The notes below the pieces were generated by a model. It made no database searches. It was not told the DNA's origin and saw nothing but the letters and a program-made list of their open reading frames with translations. From positions 62,001 to 126,000 of the forward strand of contig NZ_DAOKYX010000003.1 of NCBI RefSeq assembly GCF_035325945.1: 64,000 nucleotides of DNA, read 5' to 3'. Every line of letters starts with the position of its first letter. Position 1 is the first letter of the stretch. The translations under genes were made by a program, and so were the position numbers. This DNA comes from Parvibaculum sp035325945. Its GTDB lineage: Bacteria > Pseudomonadota > Alphaproteobacteria > Parvibaculales > Parvibaculaceae. Shown piece after piece: positions 24,302 to 32,726 of the stretch.

Positions 24302-24778
24302 ATGTTCAGAACCAGACGCCAGGAACTCATCTGGCTTATCCTTATCGGCGGCTGCGTGGCGCTCTTCGTCGCGCATCGCGAGCGCGCCCATCAGGGGCCG
24401 GCCGTCGCGGCCTATGACAGGAGCGGTTTCAACAATCTCGTGCGCCAGACCATGGCGGCGCCGGTGGCCCATCCCGACGACGATCTCGTCACCGGGTCGA
24501 TCTCGAAGCCCGCAAAGCGGGCCCGCAAGGCCCGCTACTATGTGCCGCTCGGCTCCTATGATTCCATCGAGGATGCGACCCGGCGCTATCTCGACATCGT
24601 GCACCGCGAACCCCGCATCGAGGATGGGCGCAAGCTCAGGATCGAAACCGTCGCGCTCGATGGCGGCCGCTTCCATCGCGTCCGCATGGGCGATTTCGGT
24701 ACGACCGGCGAGGCCAAGGCCGCCTGCCGCCGCGCAGGGCTCACACCCGCCCGCTGCCCCGTCGTCGAGGTTCGATAA
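24302..24778 (+). CDS. Membrane-anchored SPOR-like domain protein
   Basis: A 158-residue protein with one N-terminal membrane helix ('LIWLILIGGCVALFVA') and a variable linker. Its C-terminal domain of about 75 residues resembles SPOR ('YYVPLGSYDSIEDATRRYLD', 'RFHRVRMGDFGTTGEAKAAC'). SPOR domains bind denuded peptidoglycan glycans at division sites, so the protein may be part of the septal machinery. The usual SPOR consensus is loose, so the domain call is moderate. A perfect CtrA-type box is located 52 bp upstream, consistent with a division-linked role. It stands alone between ald and rpmF. Confidence 0.65.
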   Translation: MFRTRRQELIWLILIGGCVALFVAHRERAHQGPAVAAYDRSGFNNLVRQTMAAPVAHPDDDLVTGSISKPAKRARKARYYVPLGSYDSIEDATRRYLDIVHREPRIEDGRKLRIETVALDGGRFHRVRMGDFGTTGEAKAACRRAGLTPARCPVVEVR

Positions 24779-24911
24779 GCGGCGTTATCTGCCAGCAAGC
24801 CTGTGGACTTGAGGCGGGTTTTCCCTGTATAAGGCCCGCCGAGAGCTGCGCCCCGCCGGGGTGCCGGCCCGATTGGATTTTCAGAAGCCTTTGCCCAGCG
24901 CCGGTCCCTCA

Positions 24912-24925
24912 GGGGTCGCGACCCC
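24912..24925. promoter_or_regulatory. 14-bp palindrome in the rpmF leader
   Basis: GGGGTCGCGACCCC is a perfect palindrome 38 bp before the rpmF ATG. The 24779-24963 spacer also contains TATAAG near 24826. It could be a leader hairpin or autoregulatory structure. Confidence 0.35.
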
Positions 24926-24963
24926 GAGGCCCGAGGCTTTGCCAGACCGGAGACCTTAGAGAA

Positions 24964-25149
24964 ATGGCCGTCCCCAAGAGGAAGACTTCCCCGTCGAGGC
25001 GTGGCATGCGCCGCTCGGCCGATGCGCTGAAGCAGCCGGCCTATGTGGAGAATGCGGATTCGGGCGAGCTTCATCGTCCGCACCATGTTGACCTGAAGAG
25101 CGGCATGTATCGCGGCCGTCAGGTGCTGAAGCCGAAGTCCGAGATCTGA
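24964..25149 (+). CDS. rpmF: 50S ribosomal protein L32
   Basis: A 61-residue ribosomal protein beginning 'MAVPKRKTSPSRRGMRRSAD', the standard alphaproteobacterial L32 start. It continues with 'ENADSGELHRPHHVDLKSGM'. It lacks the four zinc-binding cysteines found in some L32 proteins, as expected for this group. It is part of the large-subunit peptidyl-transferase region. In many bacteria rpmF precedes plsX, but here a terminator ends transcription directly after it and the next gene runs the other way, so it is monocistronic. Confidence 0.97.
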   Translation: MAVPKRKTSPSRRGMRRSADALKQPAYVENADSGELHRPHHVDLKSGMYRGRQVLKPKSEI

Positions 25150-25176
25150 GACTTCGCATCGCGGCGAGACATCCGA

Positions 25177-25214
25177 ACGCCGGTCCCTGCATTTGCGCGG
25201 GGACCGGCGTTTTC
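25177..25214 (+). terminator. Intrinsic terminator of rpmF
   Basis: ACGCCGGTCCC and GGGACCGGCGT form an 11-bp perfect stem, followed by TTTCGTTT. This is a classic intrinsic terminator 27 bp after the stop codon. Confidence 0.9.
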
Positions 25215-25231
25215 GTTTCCGCGCCCTGCCC

Positions 25232-26302
25232 TCAGAGCAGGCGGCGGATCATTTCGTCCGTCTGGCGCGTGACGGCCTCCTTCCAGTCATCCTCATCGAC
25301 ATAGAAGGCATCCCGAATCTGCGTCTTGATCGCGGGCGCGAGCGGGTTGTCGAGCCCGCCATTCCGGTGAAGCCAGTTGTCGGCGATGAGGGCGGATGCG
25401 ACCGCATTCATGGGGATGGTGCCGAATTCGAGCCCGCAGGAGCTCACCTCGCGCCCCTGAAGCTCATCGGAGAAGACTTCCGTTATCGACCCCGTCACAT
25501 TGGCCGATACCGAGCCCGGCCCTTGCGTCGAATGAACGATCCCGCCCCACCAGTCCTTCATGCGGCGGAATTCGCCGCTCGTCTCCGGCGCCGTTGAGAT
25601 GACCTCGCCCTTCGCCCTGGGTCCGAGGCCCGAATGGAGATCGACATAGACGATGCGCGTGGCGGCCGCGAATTCGGCGCGGATGATCGCGCGCAGCGTG
25701 CGGTTCGACCAGACGGGCCCGCGCCCTCCGAACTGCACGCCCTCTGGATGCACATATTGCCCGCCGCTCAGCGCATGTTGCAGCGCCGCCGCGCCGTTCT
25801 TCTCCGCATAGGTCTTGAGGAGCGCGCGGCCCGCGTCGAGCGTCGCCGGGGCGAGGTCGGGCGGGTTCAGCGCCGCATAGATCTCCTCATAGCCCGGATT
25901 TTCCGGGTAGGGGCGCTCATGGTCGAGGAAGTTGCGGTTGAGGTCGACATTGTCCTCATTGACCCGCCGTCCCCAGGCGAAACCCCAGGGATTGATCGCG
26001 TGAATGAAGACGATGGCCGTATCGGCCGGGAGCGCGCGTGCAAGCCCCGAGGCAAGCAGTGCCGTCTGGATGCCTGAGCCGCAATAGCCCTCCACGCCAT
26101 GGGTGCCCGAGCCGAGCCCGATCACGCGAGCGGCAGAGGCCGGGCCGATCCGGGCCACATCGACCGCGAGCGGCTCTCCTTCCGGCCCCTTGAGCGGGTG
26201 CTGGTGCGCGCTCAGGGCGGCGCCCGCTTCGGTCGCGGCGGCGAGAAAGCGCCCGCGAGCCTCCGCGTAACTGGCCGAGAAATGCCGTGCCGCGTCCTTC
26301 AT
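25232..26302 (-). CDS. DUF2817 / M14-like zinc carboxypeptidase-family protein
   Basis: A 356-residue protein of the DUF2817 group, related to M14 metallocarboxypeptidases. A zinc-site HxxE appears in 'GSGTHGVEGYCGSG', and a later His occurs in 'IVYVDLHSGLGP'. Substrate-binding type segments are 'NPWGFAWGRRVNEDNVDLNR'. Members are thought to hydrolyse peptides or amides, but the substrate is not established. ATG 26302 is used because the family fold begins there; a longer frame begins at 26341. It is single and runs away from a small membrane-protein gene. Confidence 0.78.
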   Translation of the reverse strand: MKDAARHFSASYAEARGRFLAAATEAGAALSAHQHPLKGPEGEPLAVDVARIGPASAARVIGLGSGTHGVEGYCGSGIQTALLASGLARALPADTAIVFIHAINPWGFAWGRRVNEDNVDLNRNFLDHERPYPENPGYEEIYAALNPPDLAPATLDAGRALLKTYAEKNGAAALQHALSGGQYVHPEGVQFGGRGPVWSNRTLRAIIRAEFAAATRIVYVDLHSGLGPRAKGEVISTAPETSGEFRRMKDWWGGIVHSTQGPGSVSANVTGSITEVFSDELQGREVSSCGLEFGTIPMNAVASALIADNWLHRNGGLDNPLAPAIKTQIRDAFYVDEDDWKEAVTRQTDEMIRRLL

Positions 26303-26501
26303 ATCCGCCGTTATCCTTTCATGAGTGGCCCGCGGTCCCATCCAAGCATGGGGCCGGCCGCATCGCCAGATTATGGCGAGGCGCGGCGGGGCATGTCCGT
26401 GCTATATTGACACATTCAGGCTGCCCAGGGGCCTGCTTGCCGGGCCTTGATGCGGGAGCCGGGCTTCGGGGGCGTCCGGCGTATAAACGGGGGAAACAGA
26501 C

Positions 26502-26897
26502 ATGCTTGGTTCGTTGCCGCTTCTGGCGCTCGTCATCATCGCCTACAACATCATCGTGTTTCTGACCGGCGCCACGATGGAAACGGCCCTGGTGCCCGTC
26601 TCTCTCGTGTCGGGCGCGATCTGGACGCTCACCGTCGGAGACACGCTCCTCGTTCTCGGCCTGCTGCTGCTCTTCCTCGAGCTCGTCAATTCGACGAGGA
26701 CCGGCGCGCCCACCATCATCAATCACGCGCTCTCGCTTCTCGTGATGCTCGTCGCGCTCGTCCAGTTCATCGTGCTGCCGCAGTTCGGCACGTCGATCTT
26801 CTTCCTGCTCGTGCTGCTCTGCATTCTCGATGTCATCGCGGGCTTCACGGTGACGATCACCTCGGCGCGGCGCGACTTCAGCGTCTCCGACAACTAG
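26502..26897 (+). CDS. Small four-helix membrane protein of unknown function
   Basis: A 131-residue protein with four predicted membrane spans: 'LPLLALVIIAYNIIVFL', a helix around residues 45-65, 'LLVMLVALVQFIVLP' and 'IFFLLVLLCILDVIAGFTVT'. No motif suggests an enzyme. TATAAA at 26482-26487 and GGGGGAAA ahead of the ATG are plausible signals. It converges with pabC 25 bp away and diverges from the DUF2817 gene. I do not recognise a characterised family. Confidence 0.75.
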   Translation: MLGSLPLLALVIIAYNIIVFLTGATMETALVPVSLVSGAIWTLTVGDTLLVLGLLLLFLELVNSTRTGAPTIINHALSLLVMLVALVQFIVLPQFGTSIFFLLVLLCILDVIAGFTVTITSARRDFSVSDN

Positions 26898-26922
26898 GGC
26901 GTTTCCGAACCGCGAAAGCGCT

Positions 26923-27780
26923 CTAGCTGCGGCCTTCCTCGTCCTCGTCGGCCTCGAGGAGAAGCTCGTAAGCCGCCTTGAGCCGCGCCGTCATGCGATG
27001 GGGCTCGAACTCGTGCGTCTCGATGCGCGAGAGCGGCACGATGCCAATGAGGCTGTTCGTCAGGAACACGCCGTCGGCTCGCGGCAGGCGCTGCGGCATG
27101 ATCATTTCCTCGGCGGCGTCGATGCCGAGCCGCCCGGCGAGCTCCAGCACGGCGGCGCGCGTGATCCCCGGCAGGATGCCGCATTCCTCGGCTGGGGTGA
27201 CGAGCCTTTCGCCCTCCCAGAGAAACACATTGGCGACGCTCGCGCAGGCGAGATAGCCCGATGTGTCGAGCATCAGCGCCTCGTCGGCGCCTCGCGCGCG
27301 CGCCTCCTCTCGGGCGAGAAGATTGTCGAGATAGGGAGCCGCCTTCAGGCGCGATGTGGGCGAGAGCGCGTTTCGCCGCGGCGTGGCGATGATCGCGCTT
27401 TGCGATGCGGGGGGACTTGCGCTTTCGGCGGCCGAGACGAGGAGCGTCGGCGCGGGATTTTCGGGCGGCACGAGGCCGCGCGGGCCGGGTCCACGGGTGA
27501 GCGTCACGCGAAGCGCTGCGCGCGGCGCATCGATGAGGCCGTTCGCCTCCAGCACCATCTCGCAGGCGATGGCGAGATGGCCGGTCGAGATGGGCAGCGG
27601 TATGCCGAGAATATTCGCGCCCGCCGCGAGCCTCACCAGATGCTCTTCAAGAAAGGCGATATTGCCGTTCCGTGCCAGCAGGGTTTCAAAGAGCGCGTCG
27701 CCGAGAAGAAAGCCGCGATCGCGCGGGTCGATGCGCGCGGCGCGCTCGTCCATGAGTTCACCGTTGAGCCAGACGATCAT
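26923..27780 (-). CDS. pabC: 4-amino-4-deoxychorismate lyase (class IV aminotransferase fold)
   Basis: A 285-residue PLP-dependent fold-type IV enzyme. Visible features are 'RGFLLGDALFETLLARNG' at the N-terminus, the PLP lysine in 'SRLKAAPYLDNLLAREEARA', and 'GILPGITRAAVLELAGRLGI' and 'FLTNSLIGIVPLSRIE', which form the phosphate-binding region. Branched-chain and D-amino-acid aminotransferases share this fold. The ATGA overlap with the PabA-like gene in a PabB-PabA-PabC order makes 4-amino-4-deoxychorismate lyase, which releases p-aminobenzoate for folate synthesis, the best call. The operon seems complete. Confidence 0.82.
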   Translation of the reverse strand: MIVWLNGELMDERAARIDPRDRGFLLGDALFETLLARNGNIAFLEEHLVRLAAGANILGIPLPISTGHLAIACEMVLEANGLIDAPRAALRVTLTRGPGPRGLVPPENPAPTLLVSAAESASPPASQSAIIATPRRNALSPTSRLKAAPYLDNLLAREEARARGADEALMLDTSGYLACASVANVFLWEGERLVTPAEECGILPGITRAAVLELAGRLGIDAAEEMIMPQRLPRADGVFLTNSLIGIVPLSRIETHEFEPHRMTARLKAAYELLLEADEDEEGRS

Positions 27781-28367
27781 GCGCTCTCCTTCAGTTTCGA
27801 GGCGCGGCCAAGCGCCAGAAAATTCGAAAGCAGCAAATGGCCGTGTTCGGTGAGCACGGATTCGGGATGAAACTGCACGCCGAAGATCGGCAGGCTTTCA
27901 TGGGCGAGCGCCATCAAGACACCGTCCTCGCTCTGCGCCGTCGCGCGCAAGGGTCCGTCCTCGGCAAGCTCGGCGGCGAGCGAGTGATAGCGCGCGGCGG
28001 TGAAGGGGCTCGGTACATCGAGAAAGATCCCCGTGCCGTCATGCGCGATGCGCGCGGGCTTGCCATGGACGGGCGCCGTGCGGTGGATGCGGCCGCCAAA
28101 GGCAGCCGCGATCGCCTGATGGCCGAGACAGACGCCGAGCAGCGGCACGCCCGCTCCGGCCGCCGCCTTCGCCAGCGGAATCGAGATCCCCGCCTCGTCG
28201 GGTCCGCAGGGGCCGGGCGAAAGGATGATCGCCTGCGGGCGGAGCGCCAGCGCTTCGGCGACGGAGATCGCGTCGTTGCGGATGACGCGGCGGGCAAATC
28301 CGAGTTCGCCGACATAGCGCGCGAGGTTGTGAACGAAGCTGTCGTAATTGTCGATGAGGAGGATCAT
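27777..28367 (-). CDS. pabA: Aminodeoxychorismate synthase, glutamine amidotransferase component
   Basis: A 196-residue class I glutamine amidotransferase. The nucleophile Cys80 is in 'LLGVCLGHQAIAAAFGG', the oxyanion region is 'ILSPGPCGPDEAG', and His/Glu are in 'FGVQFHPESVLTEHG'. It supplies ammonia to the chorismate-binding subunit. The family is shared with anthranilate synthase TrpG. The PabB partner directly upstream (four-base ATGA overlap) and the PabC-like gene downstream point to the p-aminobenzoate branch, though a dual role with TrpE elsewhere cannot be excluded. Confidence 0.88.
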   Translation of the reverse strand: MILLIDNYDSFVHNLARYVGELGFARRVIRNDAISVAEALALRPQAIILSPGPCGPDEAGISIPLAKAAAGAGVPLLGVCLGHQAIAAAFGGRIHRTAPVHGKPARIAHDGTGIFLDVPSPFTAARYHSLAAELAEDGPLRATAQSEDGVLMALAHESLPIFGVQFHPESVLTEHGHLLLSNFLALGRASKLKESA

Positions 28368-29821
28368 GCCCCTGCCTCCGCAAGGCGCGGCCGCTCTCCG
28401 TCCGTGGCGTCCGGGCTTACGCCGCCAGCGCCAAGCGCGTCCATCATGGCGCGCGCCTTGGCGAGGGTTTCCTCATATTCAGCCGCCGGATTACTGTCGG
28501 CGGTGATGCCGCCTCCGGCCTGAAAGCTCACGCGCTCGCCCTGCACGATCATGGTGCGGATGGCGATCGATGTGTCCATGCCGCCATCGAAGCCGATATA
28601 TCCGATGGCGCCGCAATAGGGGCCGCGCGTCGTCGGTTCGAGTTCGGCGATGATCTCCATGGCGCGGAGCTTCGGCGCGCCGGTGATCGAGCCGCCGGGA
28701 AAGGCGGCGGCGAGGAGATCGACGCTCGTCATGCCGGGCGCGAGGCCTCCCTTCACCGTCGAGACGAGATGGTGGACATGCGAGAAGCTTTCGAGCGCGC
28801 AGAGCTTTTCCACCGTCACCGTGCCATCGGCGCAGACGCGCGAGACGTCGTTGCGGAGAAGATCGACGATCATCACGTTTTCGGCGCGGTCCTTCTCCGA
28901 GGCGAGAAGTTCGGCGGCGAGCCGCGCATCCTCCGCAGGCGTTGGCCCTCGCGGCCGCGTGCCCTTGATCGGCTTCGTCTCGACCGCGCCTTCCCGGCAG
29001 GCGAGAAAGCGCTCGGGTGAGGATGAGACGAGTGCGCCCGCGCCGAAATTGAAGAAGGAGGCGAAAGGCGCGGGGCTCCGGCGGCGCAGGCGGAGATAAA
29101 GCGCATAAGGCGTATCGCCCCCGGCGAGCGGCGCGTCGAAGCGCTGGGCGAGATTGGCCTGGAAGATGTCGCCGGCGCGTATGTAGTCGATGACGCGGGC
29201 GACGGCGCGTTCATATTCCTCGCGCGTGAAATTCGCGGCGATCACGGTCGCGCCCGGCGCCGCTTCGGGTCGCAATTCGTTCCGCGCCGCCGAAATCCTT
29301 TCGCGCCACTCGGCGGCGCGGCTTGCCGCACGCGCCATGCGCGCCTGGGTGCTCTCTCCGGGACGGCCAGTCGAGACGGTGAACGCGCGGCCTTCCAGGT
29401 GGTCGAAGGCGAGCACGGTGTCGTAGAAGCCCACCGCCATGTCGGGGAGGTTCCGGTCGTCGATGGCAAAGGGCCTGTCGCGCGGCGGCAGTTTTTCGAG
29501 CGCATGGGCGAGGTCGTAGCCGAAGAAACCGGCCGCGCCGCCCGCGAAGGGCGGCAGCGAAGGCGAGGCGGCCGGTTGCAGCCGCGCGAGGCGCTCCTTC
29601 AGTGTTGCGAAGGGATCGCGCCCATCGCCCGCGCGAAGGACGAGTGTGTCGTAAGGCTCGCGCGCGATGAAGCTCCAGCGGCCATGAAGCGCCGGATCGC
29701 GCCCCGGCGCCGCCGTCGCGCTGTCGAGCAGCAGCGCGAAGGGTTCGTCCGCGAAAGCATGAAACAGCTCATGCGGCGCGGCCCAGGGCAGCTCTTCGAT
29801 ATGCGTTTCGATGTGCGACAA
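28364..29821 (-). CDS. pabB: Aminodeoxychorismate synthase, chorismate-binding component
   Basis: A 485-residue chorismate-utilising enzyme. The N-terminal 180 residues match the anthranilate-synthase-I-like domain, and the catalytic core holds 'YIRAGDIFQANLAQRF', 'ETKPIKGTRPRG', 'MIVDLLRNDVSRVC', 'AFPGGSITGAPKLRAMEII' and 'PYCGAIGYIGFDGGMDTSIA'. The PIKGT lysine is characteristic of PabB rather than TrpE, which has PIAGT. With the PabA subunit it makes 4-amino-4-deoxychorismate from chorismate and ammonia. It leads the three-gene operon with four-base overlaps, implying translational coupling. Confidence 0.92.
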   Translation of the reverse strand: MSHIETHIEELPWAAPHELFHAFADEPFALLLDSATAAPGRDPALHGRWSFIAREPYDTLVLRAGDGRDPFATLKERLARLQPAASPSLPPFAGGAAGFFGYDLAHALEKLPPRDRPFAIDDRNLPDMAVGFYDTVLAFDHLEGRAFTVSTGRPGESTQARMARAASRAAEWRERISAARNELRPEAAPGATVIAANFTREEYERAVARVIDYIRAGDIFQANLAQRFDAPLAGGDTPYALYLRLRRRSPAPFASFFNFGAGALVSSSPERFLACREGAVETKPIKGTRPRGPTPAEDARLAAELLASEKDRAENVMIVDLLRNDVSRVCADGTVTVEKLCALESFSHVHHLVSTVKGGLAPGMTSVDLLAAAFPGGSITGAPKLRAMEIIAELEPTTRGPYCGAIGYIGFDGGMDTSIAIRTMIVQGERVSFQAGGGITADSNPAAEYEETLAKARAMMDALGAGGVSPDATDGERPRLAEAGA

Positions 29822-29875
29822 AGGCGCCGGACCTCGCTCAAGAGCATGCCCAAGCCGGGCTCAAGTCTAATCCGC

Positions 29876-31354
29876 CTAGCGGTATGTGGCGAGCACATAG
29901 GCAGCGATGGCGCGGCGCTCGTCCTCCTTCAGATGGGCGAAGGAGGGCATGTTTGCCGGCGGTGTCGCCAGAAGCGCGGCGATCTCCTCCTGGCCGTAGC
30001 GGGCACCGAGATTCTTGAGCGGCGACACCGGATGCTCGCCGCCATGGCAATTCTTGCAGCCGATCGCGCCGAACATGCCCTGGCCGCGCAGCACCTCGTC
30101 ATTGGTCGGCGTCTCGCGCGCGCCTGCCGTCTCGCTTTCGGGCTCGGCGGGCCGGGCGGCGGACGAGGCGGCGTTGCCCTTGCCGTAGCTCACCCGGTAG
30201 ATGACGCCCGCATAGTCGTCGGAAATATAGATCGCGCCGTCGGGTCCGACCGCCGTATCGACGGGGCGGCCGATCACCTCCTCATTCTTCTCGAAGCCGG
30301 TGACGAAGGGCTCGAGGTTGATCCGGCCATCTGCGTCCCAATGGAGCGCGACGACCTGATAGCCGCTCTTTCGCGAGCGGTTCCACGAGCCATGGAACGT
30401 CACGAGCGCTGCGTTTTCGAGGCCGGGCAGCGATCCGTGCAGGAACTTGATCGAGAGCGGCGCCACATGGGCGGGGAAGGCGAAGGCCGGCGGTACGGCT
30501 GCCTCAACGCGCGGATCGGGCGTCGTTCCGAAATCGGGGTCGGGCACGTTGTTCCCGTAGCGGAAGGGCCAGCCGTAGAACTTGCCCTTTTCGATATGGT
30601 TCAGTTCCTCGGGCGGCAGATCGTCGCCGAGAAGATCGCGGCCATTGTCGACGCCCCAGAGTTCGCCCTGCGCGTCCCAGTCGAAGCCGACGGTATTGCG
30701 AAGGCCGCCAGCGAAGATTTCCTCGCCCGATCCGTCGGGCCGGAAGCGCAGGATGGCCGCGCGGCGCGGGTCCTCCTCGATGCAGACATTGCAGCTCGAG
30801 CCCACGTTCACATACATCCAGCCATCGGGCCCCATGCGCAGCGTGCGCGACCAGTGATTGCCATTGGCGGGAAGGCCCGTGAGGATGCGCTCGATCTTGC
30901 CGGTGATCTCGCCCTTCGCCTCGTCGAAAGGTACGCGCAGGATCGCGTCCGTCTCGGCGACATAGAGGTAGCCGTCATGGATCTCGATGCCATGCGGACG
31001 GTTGAGGCCGGTGAGAAGCGCGCGAATGGCGCCGCCGCGTCCGGTCTTCTTCGCATCGCGGCCGATCAGCGCGATCTCGCCCTTGCGCGGAATGGAGACG
31101 AGGAGATCGCCCCCGCTCGTCCAGCGCATGATGCGCGCCTGGCCGAGGCCGATCGCATAGCGATTGATCTGATAGCCCGCGGGCAGCACCAGCCGCTCGC
31201 GCAAGAGCGCCTCGGGCGCGGCATCGACGCCCCAGCCGAAAAGCGAGTTCATGACTGGCGCGTTGACGGTCCAGTTCGCGGGCCAGAAGAGATAGGCCGC
31301 GCCCGCTCCGGCGAGGATCACGGCGAGGAACCCGGCGAGGATCTTGCGCAGCAT
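29876..31354 (-). CDS. Sorbosone dehydrogenase-like beta-propeller fused to cytochrome c
   Basis: A 492-residue exported protein with an N-terminal membrane helix ('ILAGFLAVILAGAGAAYLFW') and a PQQ/sugar-dehydrogenase-type six-bladed propeller. Propeller landmarks are 'RPHGIEIHDGYLYVAETDAI', 'FAGGLRNTVGFDWDAQGELW' and 'GRPVDTAVGPDGAIYISDDY'. The C-terminal haem-c module has 'GAIGCKNCHGGEHPVSPL' (CXXCH) with an axial Met in 'PPANMPSF'. It should oxidise a sugar, aldehyde or alcohol in the periplasm and pass electrons to the haem. Whether it binds PQQ cannot be read by eye. ATG 31354 follows GGGAGA; the open frame continues upstream to 31441. It lies behind an alpha/beta hydrolase gene. Confidence 0.85.
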   Translation of the reverse strand: MLRKILAGFLAVILAGAGAAYLFWPANWTVNAPVMNSLFGWGVDAAPEALLRERLVLPAGYQINRYAIGLGQARIMRWTSGGDLLVSIPRKGEIALIGRDAKKTGRGGAIRALLTGLNRPHGIEIHDGYLYVAETDAILRVPFDEAKGEITGKIERILTGLPANGNHWSRTLRMGPDGWMYVNVGSSCNVCIEEDPRRAAILRFRPDGSGEEIFAGGLRNTVGFDWDAQGELWGVDNGRDLLGDDLPPEELNHIEKGKFYGWPFRYGNNVPDPDFGTTPDPRVEAAVPPAFAFPAHVAPLSIKFLHGSLPGLENAALVTFHGSWNRSRKSGYQVVALHWDADGRINLEPFVTGFEKNEEVIGRPVDTAVGPDGAIYISDDYAGVIYRVSYGKGNAASSAARPAEPESETAGARETPTNDEVLRGQGMFGAIGCKNCHGGEHPVSPLKNLGARYGQEEIAALLATPPANMPSFAHLKEDERRAIAAYVLATYR

Positions 31355-31437
31355 GGTCTTCTCCCAAAAAGCCCGGCCCCGATGGCGGGCGTCTTCGCGA
31401 TTATCCACCCGGAAGCGCCGGGCGGTGATTGTTTTCG

Positions 31438-32499
31438 TCACTCCGCCGCCGCGCCATCAGGCTTCGGCGCGGCCTGCGGCGCCGCTCCGGCCGGCCGCGT
31501 CCCGATCCGCGAGATGACGCCGCCGCCCGCCGATGCGGAGCCCGTGCCCTGCGCGGCGATGAAAGCCGTGATGAGACCTGCAACCAGCGGAGCTTGCGAG
31601 AAGGCGATCTCGTGGCCGGATTTCGGATAGGAGCGCAGGCTCGCATAGGGCATGAGTTGCATGAGCCTCTGCGCATTGGCGAAGGGGACGGTCCTGTCCC
31701 TTTCGCCCCAGATCACCAGCACGGGGCGGGGCGACTGGCCGGCTTCGGCATAGGCATCCCCGCTCGCCGTCAGCGGATAATGCCGGAGCGTCGAGAGAAG
31801 CGCCTCGCCATAGCCGCGATAGTCCATCTGGCGGTCGAAATCGGCGAGGAAACGGGCGGGGTTGGGCGCGGCCTTCGCCTCCTCGGCGGCGGCGTCGTGG
31901 AAGATCCGCAGGCCGAACATGCGCACGATCCAGTCGCCGATGAACGGACGCTTGATGAGATCGACATTCCGCTCGCCCGGAATGTCGAGGCCGGCAGGCG
32001 CGATCAGTGTCAGCGAGCGGACGCGCTCCGGATGGCGCGCGGCGAAGATCGTGGCGGCAGCGCCCCCCATCGAATAGCCGACGAAATGCGCGGGCTCGCC
32101 AAGGCCGAGCTTGTCGAGTAGCTCGACGATCAGCCCGTCGGTCAGATCGGCGTCGTAGATTGCCTCCGGCCGGTCGGAAAAACCACGGCCGTAATTGTCG
32201 AAGGCGAGGACGCGGTAGCCCGCCGCGGTCAGCGGTGCCACATAGTCGTCGAAGACGAAGGAGGCGACCGAAAAGCCGTGCACCAGCACGATGAGCGGCC
32301 CGCCCTCGGGGCCTTCGAGCCGGTAGTGCACCCAGCCCTTCTGTAGCTCGATGAAGGAGTGAGCCAGGCCGCGCTTCTGCAAATAGCCGCGTGCCGTGGC
32401 GTCAAGCGAAGGGTTCGCCTGTCCCGCCGCCCAGTAGCTCATCAGCATGATGATCAGGAAGGCGGCGGTCGTGACTGCCGCGCCCTTGAGGATCGCCAT
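31438..32499 (-). CDS. Alpha/beta hydrolase, membrane-anchored
   Basis: A 353-residue alpha/beta-hydrolase. An N-terminal hydrophobic segment ('TTAAFLIIMLMSYWAAG') is likely a membrane anchor or signal. The core shows 'LIVLVHGFSVASFVFDDYVA' (oxyanion), the nucleophile elbow 'VGYSMGGAAA', and the general-base His in 'YPKSGHEIAFSQAP'. It would cleave esters or related bonds at the periplasmic face. A Pro/Gly/Ala-rich tail follows the catalytic domain. It precedes the sorbosone-dehydrogenase-like gene, 84 bp apart, perhaps co-transcribed. The substrate is unknown. Confidence 0.85.
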   Translation of the reverse strand: MAILKGAAVTTAAFLIIMLMSYWAAGQANPSLDATARGYLQKRGLAHSFIELQKGWVHYRLEGPEGGPLIVLVHGFSVASFVFDDYVAPLTAAGYRVLAFDNYGRGFSDRPEAIYDADLTDGLIVELLDKLGLGEPAHFVGYSMGGAAATIFAARHPERVRSLTLIAPAGLDIPGERNVDLIKRPFIGDWIVRMFGLRIFHDAAAEEAKAAPNPARFLADFDRQMDYRGYGEALLSTLRHYPLTASGDAYAEAGQSPRPVLVIWGERDRTVPFANAQRLMQLMPYASLRSYPKSGHEIAFSQAPLVAGLITAFIAAQGTGSASAGGGVISRIGTRPAGAAPQAAPKPDGAAAE

Positions 32500-32603
32500 C
32501 GTCTCTCTCGTATTTGCCCCCGCCGCGACAGGCGGCTGACCGAGCGGCAGTCTAGTGCTTCGCGCGGAAGGTCACAAATGCTGACATGCCGGTAAGCGCG
32601 GAC

Positions 32604-32620
32604 TGCACATCCATTGTGCA
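32604..32620. promoter_or_regulatory. Inverted repeat between divergent hydrolase and SDR genes
   Basis: TGCACA-N5-TGTGCA is a perfect interrupted palindrome in the 227-bp divergent spacer (32500-32726). It lies 107 bp before the SDR ATG and could bind a regulator of fatty-acid or other catabolic genes. No regulator gene is adjacent. Confidence 0.4.
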
Positions 32621-32726
32621 TGAGCGGACTTGCGGGACCTTCCGAATGGAGGCTTGATGCGGGCAGTGCAATTCGGCGCGGGCGGCAAGCTCCGCGCCAT
32701 CCAGCAGGGATCGGAAGGTCGGACAC

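Noticed and set aside
23000..24676. A 558-codon minus-strand frame
   Set aside because: Antisense to alanine dehydrogenase and the SPOR-like gene.
29399..31630. A 743-codon open frame on the plus strand
   Set aside because: Antisense to pabB and the sorbosone dehydrogenase-like gene; no recognisable domain.
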